NCBI GenBank assembly: GCA_050011895.1
Contig: JBEKIF010000056.1
Location: 1-52,628, forward strand
Reading direction: 5' to 3'
Length of the DNA stretch: 52,628 nucleotides
Source: DATBGO01 sp050011895
Lineage (GTDB): Bacteria; Actinomycetota; Actinomycetes; Streptosporangiales; Streptosporangiaceae
Both the position numbers and the translations under genes were made by a program. Positions 8,331-17,251 of the stretch are shown here, one piece after another (positions within the stretch are counted from its first letter, which is position 1; each line of letters starts with the position of its first letter). The notes under the pieces were generated by a model. The model worked only from the letters and a program-made list of their open reading frames with translations, searched no databases and was not told the DNA's origin.

Positions 8331-10316
8331 TCAGCGCGGCGGCGCCTGCAGCAGCTGCACGCTGCTCGTGTGCTGGCCGCCTGAGGTATCGGCCCAGCTG
8401 ATCGAGACCGTAGCGCCGGGCCGGTATTGCTGCATCACGCCCGTCAGCGAGGTCGGGGAGCTGATCGCCTGGCCGTTGACCGCAGTGATCACATCACCGC
8501 CCGCGAGGCCCTTCTGCGCGGCCGGCGTGCCGCACAGCACGCCATCAACCAGCGCCCCCTTGCTGACCGGCGCGACGGTCTGCGGGACCGGGGCGTTCAC
8601 GTCACTGCTCAGGCAGGCCTGGCCGCCGCCGAGGGCGCCGCCCGCCTCGGCCTGCAGCTGCTGCTGGGCGCGCGGGCTGGACTGGGTGGTCGGCCACACC
8701 AGCACGCCGATGAAGCCGGTGAGGCCGATCTGAACGCTCGAGCTGCCGTGGCCCGCGACGATCTGCTTCTCGATCGACAGCGCCCGGTTGATCGGGATCG
8801 CGAAACCGACGTTGGGCTCGGTGTCGCCGAAGCTGCCGGAGGCGGCCGCGGTGTCCATCCCGATCACCTTGCCCGCGGCACTGGCGAGCGGCCCGCCTGA
8901 GTCGCCGGGGATGATGTCGGCGTTGGTCTGCAGCATGCCGTGCAGCGTCTCGCTGCCGGAGGTGCTGCCCTGATCGCTGGCGGTGATGGTCTGGTTGAGC
9001 GCGGTGATCGAGCCGCCGACCACCGCTGCGCCGCCTGTCCCGTCGGCGTTGCCGATGGCGACGACCTGGTCGCCGAGCTTGACCGTCCCTGAGTCGCCGA
9101 GCGGCACCGTCTGCAGGCCCGATGCGCCCGCCAGCTGGATGACCGCGACGTCGTCGGACTTGTCGTAGCCGCGCACCGTGGCCGAGTAGCGCCTGCCGGT
9201 GTCGACCACCGTGGCGGTCAGCCCGGTGCTGTCGTCGATGACGTGATTGTTGGTCAGCACGATGCCGTTGCTGCTGACCACCATGCCGGTGGCCGCGGCC
9301 GTTCCGTTCTCGTAGTGCAGGTTGCTGGTGATATCGACCAGGCCGGGCTGGACAGCGGCCTTGACGGACCGCAACGTCGCATTGCTGACCGCGGTGCCCG
9401 ACGCGTTGCCGGTCCCGTTGCCGGTCCCGTTGCCGAAGCCTGACCCGTTGCCCAGGCCCGAGCCGTTGCCGGTGCCCGAGCCGTTGCCCAGGCCCAGGCT
9501 GCCGCCAAGGCCGGAACCGCTGGACTGCTGGGCGGCGGGGGAGCCGCCGTCCTTGAGGGCGAACACCGTGCCCGCGCCGATGCCCGCGGCGAGCGCGGCG
9601 ACCGCCACGTACGTGACGAGGCCACGGAACCGGCGCCGCTCCCCGGACGGTCCCTGCTGGATATAGTCGCCCGGCGGGCCGTACCCGCCGCCGGGCGGAC
9701 CGTACCCGCCGGGGTGCGCATAGGGTCCCTGGCCGTAGCCGCCGGCCTGCGGGTAGCCGCCTGCCGGGGGCTGGCCGTACCCGCCTGCCGGGGCCTGGTC
9801 GTAGCCGCCGGTCTGGGGCTGGCCGTACCCGCCGGTCTGGGGCTCGCCGTAGCCGCCGGGCTGGGGCTGGCCGTACCCGCCGGGCTGGGGCTCGCCATAG
9901 CCGCCGGGCTGGGCCTCGCCGTAGCCGCCCGGCTGACCATAGGATCCCTGGCCGTAGCCGCTGCCCTGCGGGTATCCGCCCGCCGGAGGCTGGGCATAGG
10001 CACCGCCGGCCGGGGGCCGGGCGTACCCGCCGCCCGGCTGGGGCTGGCCGTATTCACCGGGGTAACCGGCCGGCCCCTGGCCGTGGGCTTCCGGCTGGGC
10101 AAACCCGCCCGCCGGCCTGCTCAGCGGCGCGGTCGGGCCAGGCTGATCCGGGCCGCCGCCCGGGCCGGCCGCCCCGGCTGCCGGGCCCTCGCTGCCCGCC
10201 GCGGCATCGCGGCCCGCTGGTTCCTCCGGCTGCTGGGAAGCCGGCGAGTCAGTCGGCGACCAGGGACCGATATATTCGGGCCGCTGGCTATCGCTGCCGG
10301 TCTGATCTTCCTGCAT
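8331..10316 (-). CDS. HtrA/DegP-like membrane-anchored serine protease with PDZ domain
   Basis: A 661-residue S1C protease. Residues 1-225 form a cytoplasmic Gly/Tyr/Pro/Gln-rich tail with many GGYGQPQP-like units. A single membrane helix follows at about 231-254, then a Gly/Asn/Ser linker (266-308), the trypsin-like domain (about 315-510) and a PDZ domain (about 570-655). The triad is intact: H358 in TNNHVID, an Asp in KSDDVAVIQL (388/389) and S473 in GDSGGPLA. Such proteins degrade or regulate misfolded envelope proteins outside the membrane. AGAGGGG precedes the ATG. The tail is longer than in most actinobacterial homologues known to me. Confidence 0.92.
   Translation of the reverse strand: MQEDQTGSDSQRPEYIGPWSPTDSPASQQPEEPAGRDAAAGSEGPAAGAAGPGGGPDQPGPTAPLSRPAGGFAQPEAHGQGPAGYPGEYGQPQPGGGYARPPAGGAYAQPPAGGYPQGSGYGQGSYGQPGGYGEAQPGGYGEPQPGGYGQPQPGGYGEPQTGGYGQPQTGGYDQAPAGGYGQPPAGGYPQAGGYGQGPYAHPGGYGPPGGGYGPPGDYIQQGPSGERRRFRGLVTYVAVAALAAGIGAGTVFALKDGGSPAAQQSSGSGLGGSLGLGNGSGTGNGSGLGNGSGFGNGTGNGTGNASGTAVSNATLRSVKAAVQPGLVDITSNLHYENGTAAATGMVVSSNGIVLTNNHVIDDSTGLTATVVDTGRRYSATVRGYDKSDDVAVIQLAGASGLQTVPLGDSGTVKLGDQVVAIGNADGTGGAAVVGGSITALNQTITASDQGSTSGSETLHGMLQTNADIIPGDSGGPLASAAGKVIGMDTAAASGSFGDTEPNVGFAIPINRALSIEKQIVAGHGSSSVQIGLTGFIGVLVWPTTQSSPRAQQQLQAEAGGALGGGQACLSSDVNAPVPQTVAPVSKGALVDGVLCGTPAAQKGLAGGDVITAVNGQAISSPTSLTGVMQQYRPGATVSISWADTSGGQHTSSVQLLQAPPR
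9660..10080 (-). repeat. Coding repeats for the GGYGQPQP-type tail of the HtrA protein
   Basis: About fifteen imperfect units of roughly 24-30 bp encode Gly-Gly-Tyr-Gly-(Gln/Glu)-Pro-(Gln/Pro) blocks. Several adjacent units differ by only one or two bases, which suggests recent copy-number change. The encoded tail is of the low-complexity, Tyr-spaced type seen in phase-separating or scaffold regions. Confidence 0.7.
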
Positions 10317-10576
10317 CTGAATCCCCTCTGCCCGGAGCCAGCGTACTTACCTTCTGCTGCACTGCCCACTTCCGTCCGGCTGATCCGCGGCGCTGTCAGC
10401 CGGGCCCCTGCAATCCCTAGTAAGCCCGACGGACCTGGGAGTTTCCTGAACGCCCGTTGCGGATCTCCTGCTGTGAGCAGCATCACCGCGGATAACCGTT
10501 ACAGGCCAGAGTAGCTTCCGGCACAGAAGCGATATATCTTGACTATGGGCTCGTCCGCAATTCAGGGAGAGATGAG

Positions 10577-11035
10577 ATGTCGGCACCACCTCGCAAGGAT
10601 GAGCCGGGCCTGACCCGGCGCGATGAGCTAGCTGTCTCCGGCGCCGCGATGTCGGACGCGCCCTGGGCCGCGGCAGGCGCCGCGGGCGCGGTTGTCGCCG
10701 GCGGCGACCTGATGCTGCATGTCCTCGGCGGCCACCTCGCCGTCACCCCGTCGCTGGCGGCCGGGGCGGTGGTCTTCTTCGCTGTCGCCGGGGGCGGCGC
10801 CGTGCTCCGCTCGAAGTCGGGCAAGGCGATGCGCTGGGCGCGCCGCAATCCGTGGCGGTTCGCGGTGCTTCCCGGAGCCGCTGCGGCGATTGTCGTCTTC
10901 GTCCTGGCGGTCATGCTCGGCAGCAGCGGGATAATCGGCGGCGCGTTCGACGCGCTGTGGCACGGCGCTATCACCTACGGCCTGACCGGGCTGGCCGGCA
11001 CGGTGGCCGGCGGCCGCAAGGACCGCCGCAGCTAG
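10577..11035 (+). CDS. Hypothetical integral membrane protein
   Basis: A 152-residue protein with about four hydrophobic stretches (roughly 27-48, 55-77, 93-113 and 119-141), short Arg/Lys-rich loops and a basic C-terminus. No family recognised. The ATG is preceded by GGGAGAG. It is divergent from the HtrA gene across a 260-bp spacer, and its stop codon overlaps the stop codon of the convergent deacetylase by four bases. The topology suggests a small permease-like or envelope-stress protein; this is a guess from shape only. Confidence 0.7.
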   Translation: MSAPPRKDEPGLTRRDELAVSGAAMSDAPWAAAGAAGAVVAGGDLMLHVLGGHLAVTPSLAAGAVVFFAVAGGGAVLRSKSGKAMRWARRNPWRFAVLPGAAAAIVVFVLAVMLGSSGIIGGAFDALWHGAITYGLTGLAGTVAGGRKDRRS

Positions 11036-11886
11036 GCATGGTGCTCGCCAACCGGGCCCACCTGCAGTCCGCTCTCCGCGCAGTCGTCCAGCAGCATCGG
11101 CAGCGCGCCGAGGCCCGCCCGCCACGATCCGGCGGGCGAGGTGCAGTCGGAGTCGTGCAGCAGCACGGTGCCGCCGCCCGCGAGATCGGCCGCCAGGGTG
11201 GCGTAGACCGACCCAGCCGTGGCCCCGGCGGTCCATTCCCGGCCCCAGGCTGTCCAGAGCACCGGCGTCAGGCCCAGCCGTCGGGCGCTGATAAGGGCCG
11301 ACGTGCTCAGCACGCCGTAGGGCGGCCGGAACAGCCCGGGCTCCGAGCCGGTCGCGGCCGCGATGGCGTCGCGTGCCCTGGCCAGGTCGTCGTACGTCGA
11401 CCTCGGGCCGCGCAGCGGCAGGTAACGATGGTCGTAGCCGTGCACTCCGATCTCGTGCCCGGCGGCCGCTACCTCGGCCGCGAGCGATACGGACCGGTCC
11501 GCCATCGAGCCGAGCATGAAGAAGGTGGCCCGCAGCCGCCGGTCGGCCAGCGCCTTGATGAAGTGCGGCGTCGCAGCCGGGTCCGGGCCATCGTCGAAGG
11601 TCAGGGCCACATGATCGGCTGCACCGCGGCCGGCCAGCCGCGGGAACAGCGCCAGCCTGACCGGGCGGAGCGCGGTGACGCCCGGTCCTGCCTGCGCGAC
11701 AGCCAGCCCGGCCGCCGCCAGCGCCGCGCCGAGGCCCGCCCGCGTTGCGGCACGGCGCCGCGCCTGGGCCGCGCCGGGGCGCCGCAGCCCGGCCGCGCCC
11801 GGGCGCCGTGGCCGGGGCGCGCCGGGACGCCGCGGCTCCGGCGCAGCACCGCCCGGTGCCCCGGCGCCGCTGATATCACCCGTCAC
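11032..11886 (-). CDS. NodB-type polysaccharide deacetylase
   Basis: A 284-residue carbohydrate esterase 4 protein. NodB motif 1 is TFDDGPD (about 96-102), motif 2 the metal histidines in VHGYDHRY (H149, H153), motif 3 FRPPYG, and the final motif LLHDSD. All metal and catalytic positions I can check are kept. An Arg/Pro/Gly/Ala-rich tail (1-48) precedes a hydrophobic helix (about 51-68) that may be a signal anchor placing the enzyme outside the membrane. GTG start. It is divergent from the aminotransferase - epimerase - glycosyltransferase operon and may de-N-acetylate the sugar those genes handle. Confidence 0.9.
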   Translation of the reverse strand: MTGDISGAGAPGGAAPEPRRPGAPRPRRPGAAGLRRPGAAQARRRAATRAGLGAALAAAGLAVAQAGPGVTALRPVRLALFPRLAGRGAADHVALTFDDGPDPAATPHFIKALADRRLRATFFMLGSMADRSVSLAAEVAAAGHEIGVHGYDHRYLPLRGPRSTYDDLARARDAIAAATGSEPGLFRPPYGVLSTSALISARRLGLTPVLWTAWGREWTAGATAGSVYATLAADLAGGGTVLLHDSDCTSPAGSWRAGLGALPMLLDDCAESGLQVGPVGEHHA

Positions 11887-12100
11887 GTATCGTCCGCCTA
11901 GTTCGCCCGGTTATTATGCAGCGCCATGTCACCAGGATGCCCGCGGGCCGCCAGCGTAAAATTTGGAAGACGCGGCCCGCCATTGCCTGGGATCATGTCG
12001 AGGCTGGGCCTGCTCTGCAGTAACCCGGCCTGTCTCGCGACGGCCGGGCCGGGGAAGAGCAGGGCCAAGGACACCGGTCCTATCACATAGGGGTGCCAGT

Positions 12101-13246
12101 TTGGGAGTGCAAGCAGCGCGCGTAGTCTTTCCCGCTGCGGACCGGGCGGAGATCGCAGCGTCCATCACGGACATCCTGAGCAGCGGCATGCTCACCCTCG
12201 GGCCGTACACGCAGCGGTTCGAGGCGGCCTTCGCCGCCGCGCATGGCGCGTCGCACGCCGTCGCGACCGCTAGCGGCACCGCCGCGCTGGAGATCTCGCT
12301 GCGCGGCGTCGGGGTCGCGGGCCGGGACGTGATCGTGCCGGCGAACACCTTCTACGCCACGGCCGCCGCGGTACTGCGGGCCGGCGCCAGGCCCGTCTTC
12401 GCCGACATTGACGCCGGAACCTTCGCGCTCAGCCCCCGCACCCTGGCGGCGGCGCTCACCCCGGACACCGCGGCAGCGGTGCTCGTCCATGTCGGCGGGC
12501 TGATCACGCCGCAGGCGGACCAGCTGCGCATGGTCTGCGACGAGGCGGGCATCGACCTTGTCGAGGACGCCGCGCACGCGCACGGTTCTTCCTACGACGG
12601 CAGATTCGCTGGCTCGTTCGGCACCATCGGGGGGTTCTCGTTCTATCCCACTAAAGTCGTCACCAGCGGTGAGGGCGGGATGATCCTCACTGCGTCGGAC
12701 CAGCTGGCGGCCGAGGCGCGGATCTACCGTGACCAGGGCAAGGGCTCGTTCGGCGCCAACCATCACGTCCGCGAGGGCTATGCGTGGCGGATGAGCGAGC
12801 AGAACGCCGCCACCGGGCTGGTGCACCTGCGCCGGATGGGCGAGTTCATCACGCGCCGGCGCGAGGTGGCCGCCCGTTACGACAAGGGGCTGGCGGAGCT
12901 GGACAGCCTGGCGCCGGTCGCCGAGCCGCCCGGCTGCCGCGGGAACATCTACAAGTACCTCGCGGTGCTGCCCCGCGGGGCCGATCGAGCCTGGTTCAAG
13001 CAGCAGCTGGCGGCCAGGTTCGAGGTGCGGCTGGCCGGCGAGGTCTACGACCTGCCGCTGCACCGGCAGCCGGTGCTCGCGCAGTACGCCGGCCCGCCGC
13101 TGCCGGTCGCCGATGACATGTGCGCGCGGCACGTCTGCCTGCCGGTCCACTCGGACATGACCGACGGCGAGGTGGACGAGGTGCTGGCCGCGATCGCCGA
13201 GGTCGGCGCCGAGCTCGCCGGGTCCGGGGCGGCGTCATGCGGGTAG
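12101..13246 (+). CDS. DegT/DnrJ/EryC1/StrS-family sugar aminotransferase
   Basis: A fold-type I PLP enzyme of the sensory-transaminase/sugar aminotransferase family, transferring an amino group to a keto-sugar nucleotide. The PLP lysine is in FYPTKVVTSGEGG (about K185), with EDAAHAHGS at 155-163. The reading frame is open further upstream (ATG at 11963) but the extra 46 residues are basic and unlike the family. I chose TTG at 12101, which follows a GGGG tract; GTG at 12107 is the alternative. It overlaps the next gene by ten bases, so the pair is translationally coupled. The exact sugar is unknown. Confidence 0.85.
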   Translation: MGVQAARVVFPAADRAEIAASITDILSSGMLTLGPYTQRFEAAFAAAHGASHAVATASGTAALEISLRGVGVAGRDVIVPANTFYATAAAVLRAGARPVFADIDAGTFALSPRTLAAALTPDTAAAVLVHVGGLITPQADQLRMVCDEAGIDLVEDAAHAHGSSYDGRFAGSFGTIGGFSFYPTKVVTSGEGGMILTASDQLAAEARIYRDQGKGSFGANHHVREGYAWRMSEQNAATGLVHLRRMGEFITRRREVAARYDKGLAELDSLAPVAEPPGCRGNIYKYLAVLPRGADRAWFKQQLAARFEVRLAGEVYDLPLHRQPVLAQYAGPPLPVADDMCARHVCLPVHSDMTDGEVDEVLAAIAEVGAELAGSGAASCG

Positions 13247-14151
13247 CCGTCACCGGCGGGTGCGGTTTCATCGGCTCGCACGTGGTGGATCACCTGCTGC
13301 GGGCCGGCCATGAGGTGCGCGCGGTCGATATCGGCGACCGGTGGCGCAACCCGGCGGCCGATTACCGCCCCGCCGACCTCTTCGACGCCGCTTCGCTCGA
13401 CGCCGCCCTGGCCGGCACCGAGGCCGTCTTCCACCTGGCCGGGGCGGCCGACGTCAACGAGATCGCCGCCGGGCCCGCGGCCGCGGTCCGGCTCAACGTC
13501 GAGGGAGTCGCGAGGCTGCTCGACGCGGCCCGCCGGACCGGCTGCCGCCGGGTGGTGCTCGCGAGCACGGTCTGGGTGTACGGGGCGACCGCCGGGCGGG
13601 GCGAGCGGTCCGAGGATGCGCTGGTCAGCCTGGACCGCGCCGGGCACGTCTACGTGTCGACCAAGCTGGCCGCCGAGCTGCTCGTGCACAGCTACCGGGA
13701 GATGTACGGGCAGGAGTTCACCATCCTGCGGTACGGCATTCCCTACGGGCCGAGAATGCGCGACGCGCTGGTCGTCGCCAGGTTCGTCCGGGCGGCGCTG
13801 GACGGCAGCCCGATCACCATCGCCGGGACCGGCGAGCAGCAGCGCAGCTACGTCTACGTCGAGGACCTCGCCGACGCGCACGTCCGGGCCCTGGCGCCGG
13901 CCGCCGCCAACCAGACGCTGGCCCTCGAGGGCGGCACGCCGGTCTCGGTCCGCGAGATCGCCGACGTGGTGTGCAGCCTGGTCCGCCCGGTGCCGGTCCG
14001 GCATACCGACGCCCGCGCGGCGGACTTCGACGGCCTGGCCATCTCCAACAAGCTGGCCAAGGAACTGCTGGACTGGTCGCCCGTCACCCCGTTCGCGGAG
14101 GGCGTCCGCAGGTACCTTGGCTGGCTCAGCGAGCTAACGCCGCGGCCGTGA
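13237..14151 (+). CDS. NAD-dependent epimerase/dehydratase (extended SDR)
   Basis: A 304-residue extended short-chain dehydrogenase acting on nucleotide sugars. The NAD-binding GGCGFIG is at 7-13, the active-site serine/threonine in ASTVWVYG and the YxxxK pair at Y139/K143 (YVSTK). The C-terminal substrate domain contains RSYVYVEDLADAHVRAL, typical of UDP-glucose 4-epimerase-like enzymes. The start overlaps the aminotransferase stop. With its neighbours it likely prepares an amino sugar nucleotide for the downstream glycosyltransferase. Confidence 0.9.
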   Translation: MRVAVTGGCGFIGSHVVDHLLRAGHEVRAVDIGDRWRNPAADYRPADLFDAASLDAALAGTEAVFHLAGAADVNEIAAGPAAAVRLNVEGVARLLDAARRTGCRRVVLASTVWVYGATAGRGERSEDALVSLDRAGHVYVSTKLAAELLVHSYREMYGQEFTILRYGIPYGPRMRDALVVARFVRAALDGSPITIAGTGEQQRSYVYVEDLADAHVRALAPAAANQTLALEGGTPVSVREIADVVCSLVRPVPVRHTDARAADFDGLAISNKLAKELLDWSPVTPFAEGVRRYLGWLSELTPRP

Positions 14152-14179
14152 ACACGGCAGCGGCCACGGCGGGAAGCCG

Positions 14180-15277
14180 GTGACGACGGTGGCTAGGAAA
14201 GCGCTGCTGGTGTCGGGGTCGATCGGCATGGGACACGACCAGCTGGCGGAGGCGTGCGCGGCCTCGCTGGAGGCGCAGGGCTGGTCGACGCGGACCCTCG
14301 ATGCGATGCGGCTGCTCGGCCGCGGCGGCGGATCGGCGGGCGAGGCAGTGTTCCGCGCGATGCTGGCCGTGCCCGGCCTGTACGACGCGCTCCATTTCGC
14401 CGCGCTGCGCACCGGGAGCCGGCTGGCGCTGCTCGCTGATGCCGCTGCCCGGCGCCGGGTCGTGCCGCGGCTGCGCGAGTACCTCGATCAGGACCCGCCG
14501 GACCTGGTCATCTCGGTGTTCGCGACCGGCGCCTCGGCGGTCAGCAGGCTCGCCGACCGGTATCCGGCCATGAACCACGTGGTGTTCTGCACGGACGTGA
14601 CCCCGCACCGGCTCTGGGTGCACCCGAATGTCGACCTCTACCTGGTCAGCGCGGGCGTCGCGGTGCCCGCCGTGCAGCGGTTCCAGCCCGAGTCGCGGGT
14701 CCTGGTCATCCCCGCGGCGGTCCGCCCGGCCTTCTACCAGCCGCCCGCGCAGGACCAGGTGCGGGCCGGCCTGGGCATCCCGGTGGCCGAACGCTGCGTG
14801 CTGCTGATGTCGGGCGCGTGGGGACTCGGCCCGGTGGCCGCGGTCGCTGAGGCCCTGGGCAACGCGGGCGTGCACGTGCTGGCGGTGGCCGGGCGCAACG
14901 CCAGGCTGGAGCGCAGGCTGCGGGCCGTGGCGGCCCGCCAGCCCCGGGTCCGCGCGTTCGGGTACACGCCGGACATCCCCGCCCTGATGGCCGCCTGCGA
15001 CCTGGTCATCACCAGCTCAGGCGACACCTGCACGGAGGCCAGGACCGTCGGGCGGTCGCTGCTGCTGCTCGACGTGGTCCCCGGCCACGGCCGGGACAAC
15101 CTCCAGCACGAGCTCGAGCTCGGCGATGCCGCGGTGACCTCGCCGCGCGCGGCCGACGTGGTCCGCGGCGCGCTGGCCGCCCTGGAACGAGTCAAGCCGG
15201 CTCAGCCCGGGCCGACCAGGACGCGGGCCGACTGGGAGACGGCGTTCAATTCGGCGCTGGAGACCATAGGCATATAA
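14180..15277 (+). CDS. MGDG-synthase-like glycosyltransferase (GT28-type GT-B fold)
   Basis: A 365-residue GT-B enzyme. The N-terminal half starts with the MGDG-synthase signature SGSIGMGHDQLAEA (about 12-25), the donor half has ITSSGDTCTEARTVG near residue 280. The family includes plant and bacterial diacylglycerol galactosyltransferases and UDP-GlcNAc transferases such as MurG, so a lipid acceptor is likely. GTG start 28 bases after the epimerase stop, no promoter visible between them, so it is probably the last gene of a three-gene operon. Acceptor and donor are not determined. Confidence 0.82.
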   Translation: MTTVARKALLVSGSIGMGHDQLAEACAASLEAQGWSTRTLDAMRLLGRGGGSAGEAVFRAMLAVPGLYDALHFAALRTGSRLALLADAAARRRVVPRLREYLDQDPPDLVISVFATGASAVSRLADRYPAMNHVVFCTDVTPHRLWVHPNVDLYLVSAGVAVPAVQRFQPESRVLVIPAAVRPAFYQPPAQDQVRAGLGIPVAERCVLLMSGAWGLGPVAAVAEALGNAGVHVLAVAGRNARLERRLRAVAARQPRVRAFGYTPDIPALMAACDLVITSSGDTCTEARTVGRSLLLLDVVPGHGRDNLQHELELGDAAVTSPRAADVVRGALAALERVKPAQPGPTRTRADWETAFNSALETIGI

Positions 15278-15411
15278 CGCGGCCCCAGCCCGCCCCGTCG
15301 CTGAGCGATGCAGCCCGCCCGGGCCCGGAAGGCTGCGCGCCCGGATCGGGCTTCCCCCGGTACGGCCAGCTCAATCCCGGTCCTGGCCGCACGCACCGAA
15401 TCCATCGAAAA

Positions 15412-15427
15412 GCTATATAGTTATAGC
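15412..15427. promoter_or_regulatory. Perfect AT-rich palindrome, probable old MarR operator
   Basis: GCTATA (15412-15417) and TATAGC (15422-15427) form a perfect inverted repeat around TAGT. It sits immediately before the surviving part of a broken MarR gene and upstream of the MFS exporter, which is where a MarR operator would be expected. Function inferred from position and symmetry. Confidence 0.45.
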
Positions 15428-15429
15428 GC

Positions 15430-15653
15430 GTTCGTGGTGCGTGAGCGCTCCGCCGACGACGGCCGCGTGGTGCTCGTCTCCATCTCGCCCGAGGGCCCGC
15501 GAGCAGGTCGGGGCGTCCCGCATCCAGGTCCAGGCGCTGCTGCGCGGCACGGTAGCGCGGCTCAGCGACGGCGAGCTGGCCGGTCTCGTCGCGGCCAGCG
15601 AGACGATGGGCCGGATGATCGAAATGCTCCAGCAGCGGACGTCCAGGTCATGA
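15430..15653 (+). pseudogene. MarR-family regulator remnant with a one-base insertion
   Basis: The translation VVRERSADDGRVVLVSISPEG (15432-15494) is the wing region of a MarR regulator. The frame is then lost in the run GGGCCCG (15493-15499). Removing one C restores REQVGASRIQVQALLRGTV and a normal MarR C-terminal helix ending at 15653. The N-terminal dimerisation and recognition helices are missing; upstream sequence (15278-15411) has no family resemblance. The stop overlaps the MFS start by four bases, so the two were once coupled. Confidence 0.65.
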
Positions 15654-17122
15654 GCCCCGCTCGCCGCCAGGCCGCGCTCGCCCCGGTCCTTGTCCTGACC
15701 ACGACGGTCGTCGCCCTCATCAGCTCACTCGGCGCGCCGCTCATCCCCAGCATCTCCGCTCACCTGCACGTGCCGCTCAGCACCGCCCAGTGGTCGCTGA
15801 CCGTCACCCTGCTGGTCGGCGCGGTCAGCACGCCGGTCATGGGCCGGCTCGGCGACGGGCCGCGGCGGCGCGAGGCGATCATCGCGGGCCTCGCCGCGGT
15901 CACGCTCGGCGGGATCATCGCCGCGCTGGCGCCCAGCATGGCGCTCCTGGTGGCCGGCCGGGGGCTGCAGGGCGTCGGCCTGGGCCTCGTCCCGCTGACC
16001 ATGGCCGCGGCCCGCGACCACCTGCCGAAAGAGCGTGTCCACCCGACGATCGCGCTGCTGTCGGTCGCCGTCGCCGCCGGGGTCGGCATCGGCTACCCGG
16101 TCAGCGGGCTGATCGCGGACGTCCTCGGCCTGTCGGCGGCCTTCTGGTTCGGCGTCGTGGTCAGCGGGCTGACGTTGCTGTGCGCCGTGGCCGTCGTGCC
16201 CTCCAGCGGCGGCCGGCCGGCCGTGAAACTCGACGTCCCCGGCGTACTGCTCTTCAGCGCCGGGCTGGTCGCCTTGCTGCTGGCCATCGCCGACGGCCAG
16301 GGCTGGGGCTGGAGCTCGCCCGCCGTCATCGGCCTGCTCGCCGCCGCGGCGGCCGCGCTCACGGCGTGGGTGTTCCAGCAGTTGCACGCGCGCGCGCCGC
16401 TCGTCGAGCTGCGGTTGCTGCGTCACCCGGCGGTGCTGACCGGCGACGTCTGCGCCATGGTCCTCGGCGTGGCCATGTACCTGTACCTGTCGGGGGTCAC
16501 CGAGTACATCCAGACCCCGCGGGCGACCGGATACGGCCTGTCGGCCTCAGTCGTCGTCGCCGGGCTGAGCCTGGTCCCGCTCTCGGTCACGAGCTTCGCC
16601 GTCAGCCGCGCGCTGCCGTGGCTCAACGCCCACGTCCCCCCCCGGGCGCTGCTCCCGCTCGGCTCGCTCGCCGTCGCCGCAGCAGGCACCTTCTTCGCCC
16701 TCTTCCATGCGTCGCTGTGGCAGGCCTTCGTGATGATGGCCATCCTCGGCGTCGGCATCGGCTCGACCTCCGCCGCCATTCCCGGCCTCATCGTCCGCGC
16801 CGTCCCCGGGCGCGAAACGGGCAGCGCGACGGGCTTCTACCAGGTGGTCCGCTACCTGGGCTTCTCGCTGGGAAGTGCGCTGACCGCCTCGATACTGGCC
16901 GGCCACACGAAACCGGGACAGCCCCTGCCGGCCCAGAGCGGTTACTTGCTGGTGTTCTGGGCCGGAGTAGCTGTCGGTGCCGCTGCCGCAGCGCTGGCCT
17001 GGTTCCTCCCGACGCGCGGCGGGGTACCGGACCGGGGCAAGGAGCAGCCCGGCGATGAGCAGCTGGCCCAGGAGGACGCTGAGCTCGGCCCAACCGGGCT
17101 CGTCGTGCCCGGTTGGCACTGA
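15650..17122 (+). CDS. MFS drug-efflux transporter (DHA2-like, about 14 TM)
   Basis: A 490-residue major facilitator with the loop-2 motif GRLGDGPRRRE (after TM2) and the antiporter-type segment GRGLQGVGLGLVPL in TM4-5. About fourteen hydrophobic segments fit the proton-drug antiporter 2 family. The frame extends upstream through the MarR relic, but ATG at 15650 gives the normal N-terminus, overlapping the relic's stop (ATGA). The C-terminal 35 residues are hydrophilic and acidic. With the regulator broken, expression may no longer be drug-inducible. Substrate unknown. Confidence 0.88.
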   Translation: MSPARRQAALAPVLVLTTTVVALISSLGAPLIPSISAHLHVPLSTAQWSLTVTLLVGAVSTPVMGRLGDGPRRREAIIAGLAAVTLGGIIAALAPSMALLVAGRGLQGVGLGLVPLTMAAARDHLPKERVHPTIALLSVAVAAGVGIGYPVSGLIADVLGLSAAFWFGVVVSGLTLLCAVAVVPSSGGRPAVKLDVPGVLLFSAGLVALLLAIADGQGWGWSSPAVIGLLAAAAAALTAWVFQQLHARAPLVELRLLRHPAVLTGDVCAMVLGVAMYLYLSGVTEYIQTPRATGYGLSASVVVAGLSLVPLSVTSFAVSRALPWLNAHVPPRALLPLGSLAVAAAGTFFALFHASLWQAFVMMAILGVGIGSTSAAIPGLIVRAVPGRETGSATGFYQVVRYLGFSLGSALTASILAGHTKPGQPLPAQSGYLLVFWAGVAVGAAAAALAWFLPTRGGVPDRGKEQPGDEQLAQEDAELGPTGLVVPGWH

Positions 17123-17251
17123 TGCTCGCTCCCGGCATCGGCCACCGGCCGGCCTGGCCAGTGGGCCCCGGCGGGGACGATGGACACGTTCCCCGGCCGG
17201 TTCCTGGCGGCGTCCGGGCCGCCAGGAACCGCTCACGCTGACGGCCTTGAC

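Noticed and set aside
12083..13150. Minus-strand 355-codon frame opposite the sugar aminotransferase
   Set aside because: Shadow of a DegT enzyme with intact PLP lysine on the plus strand.
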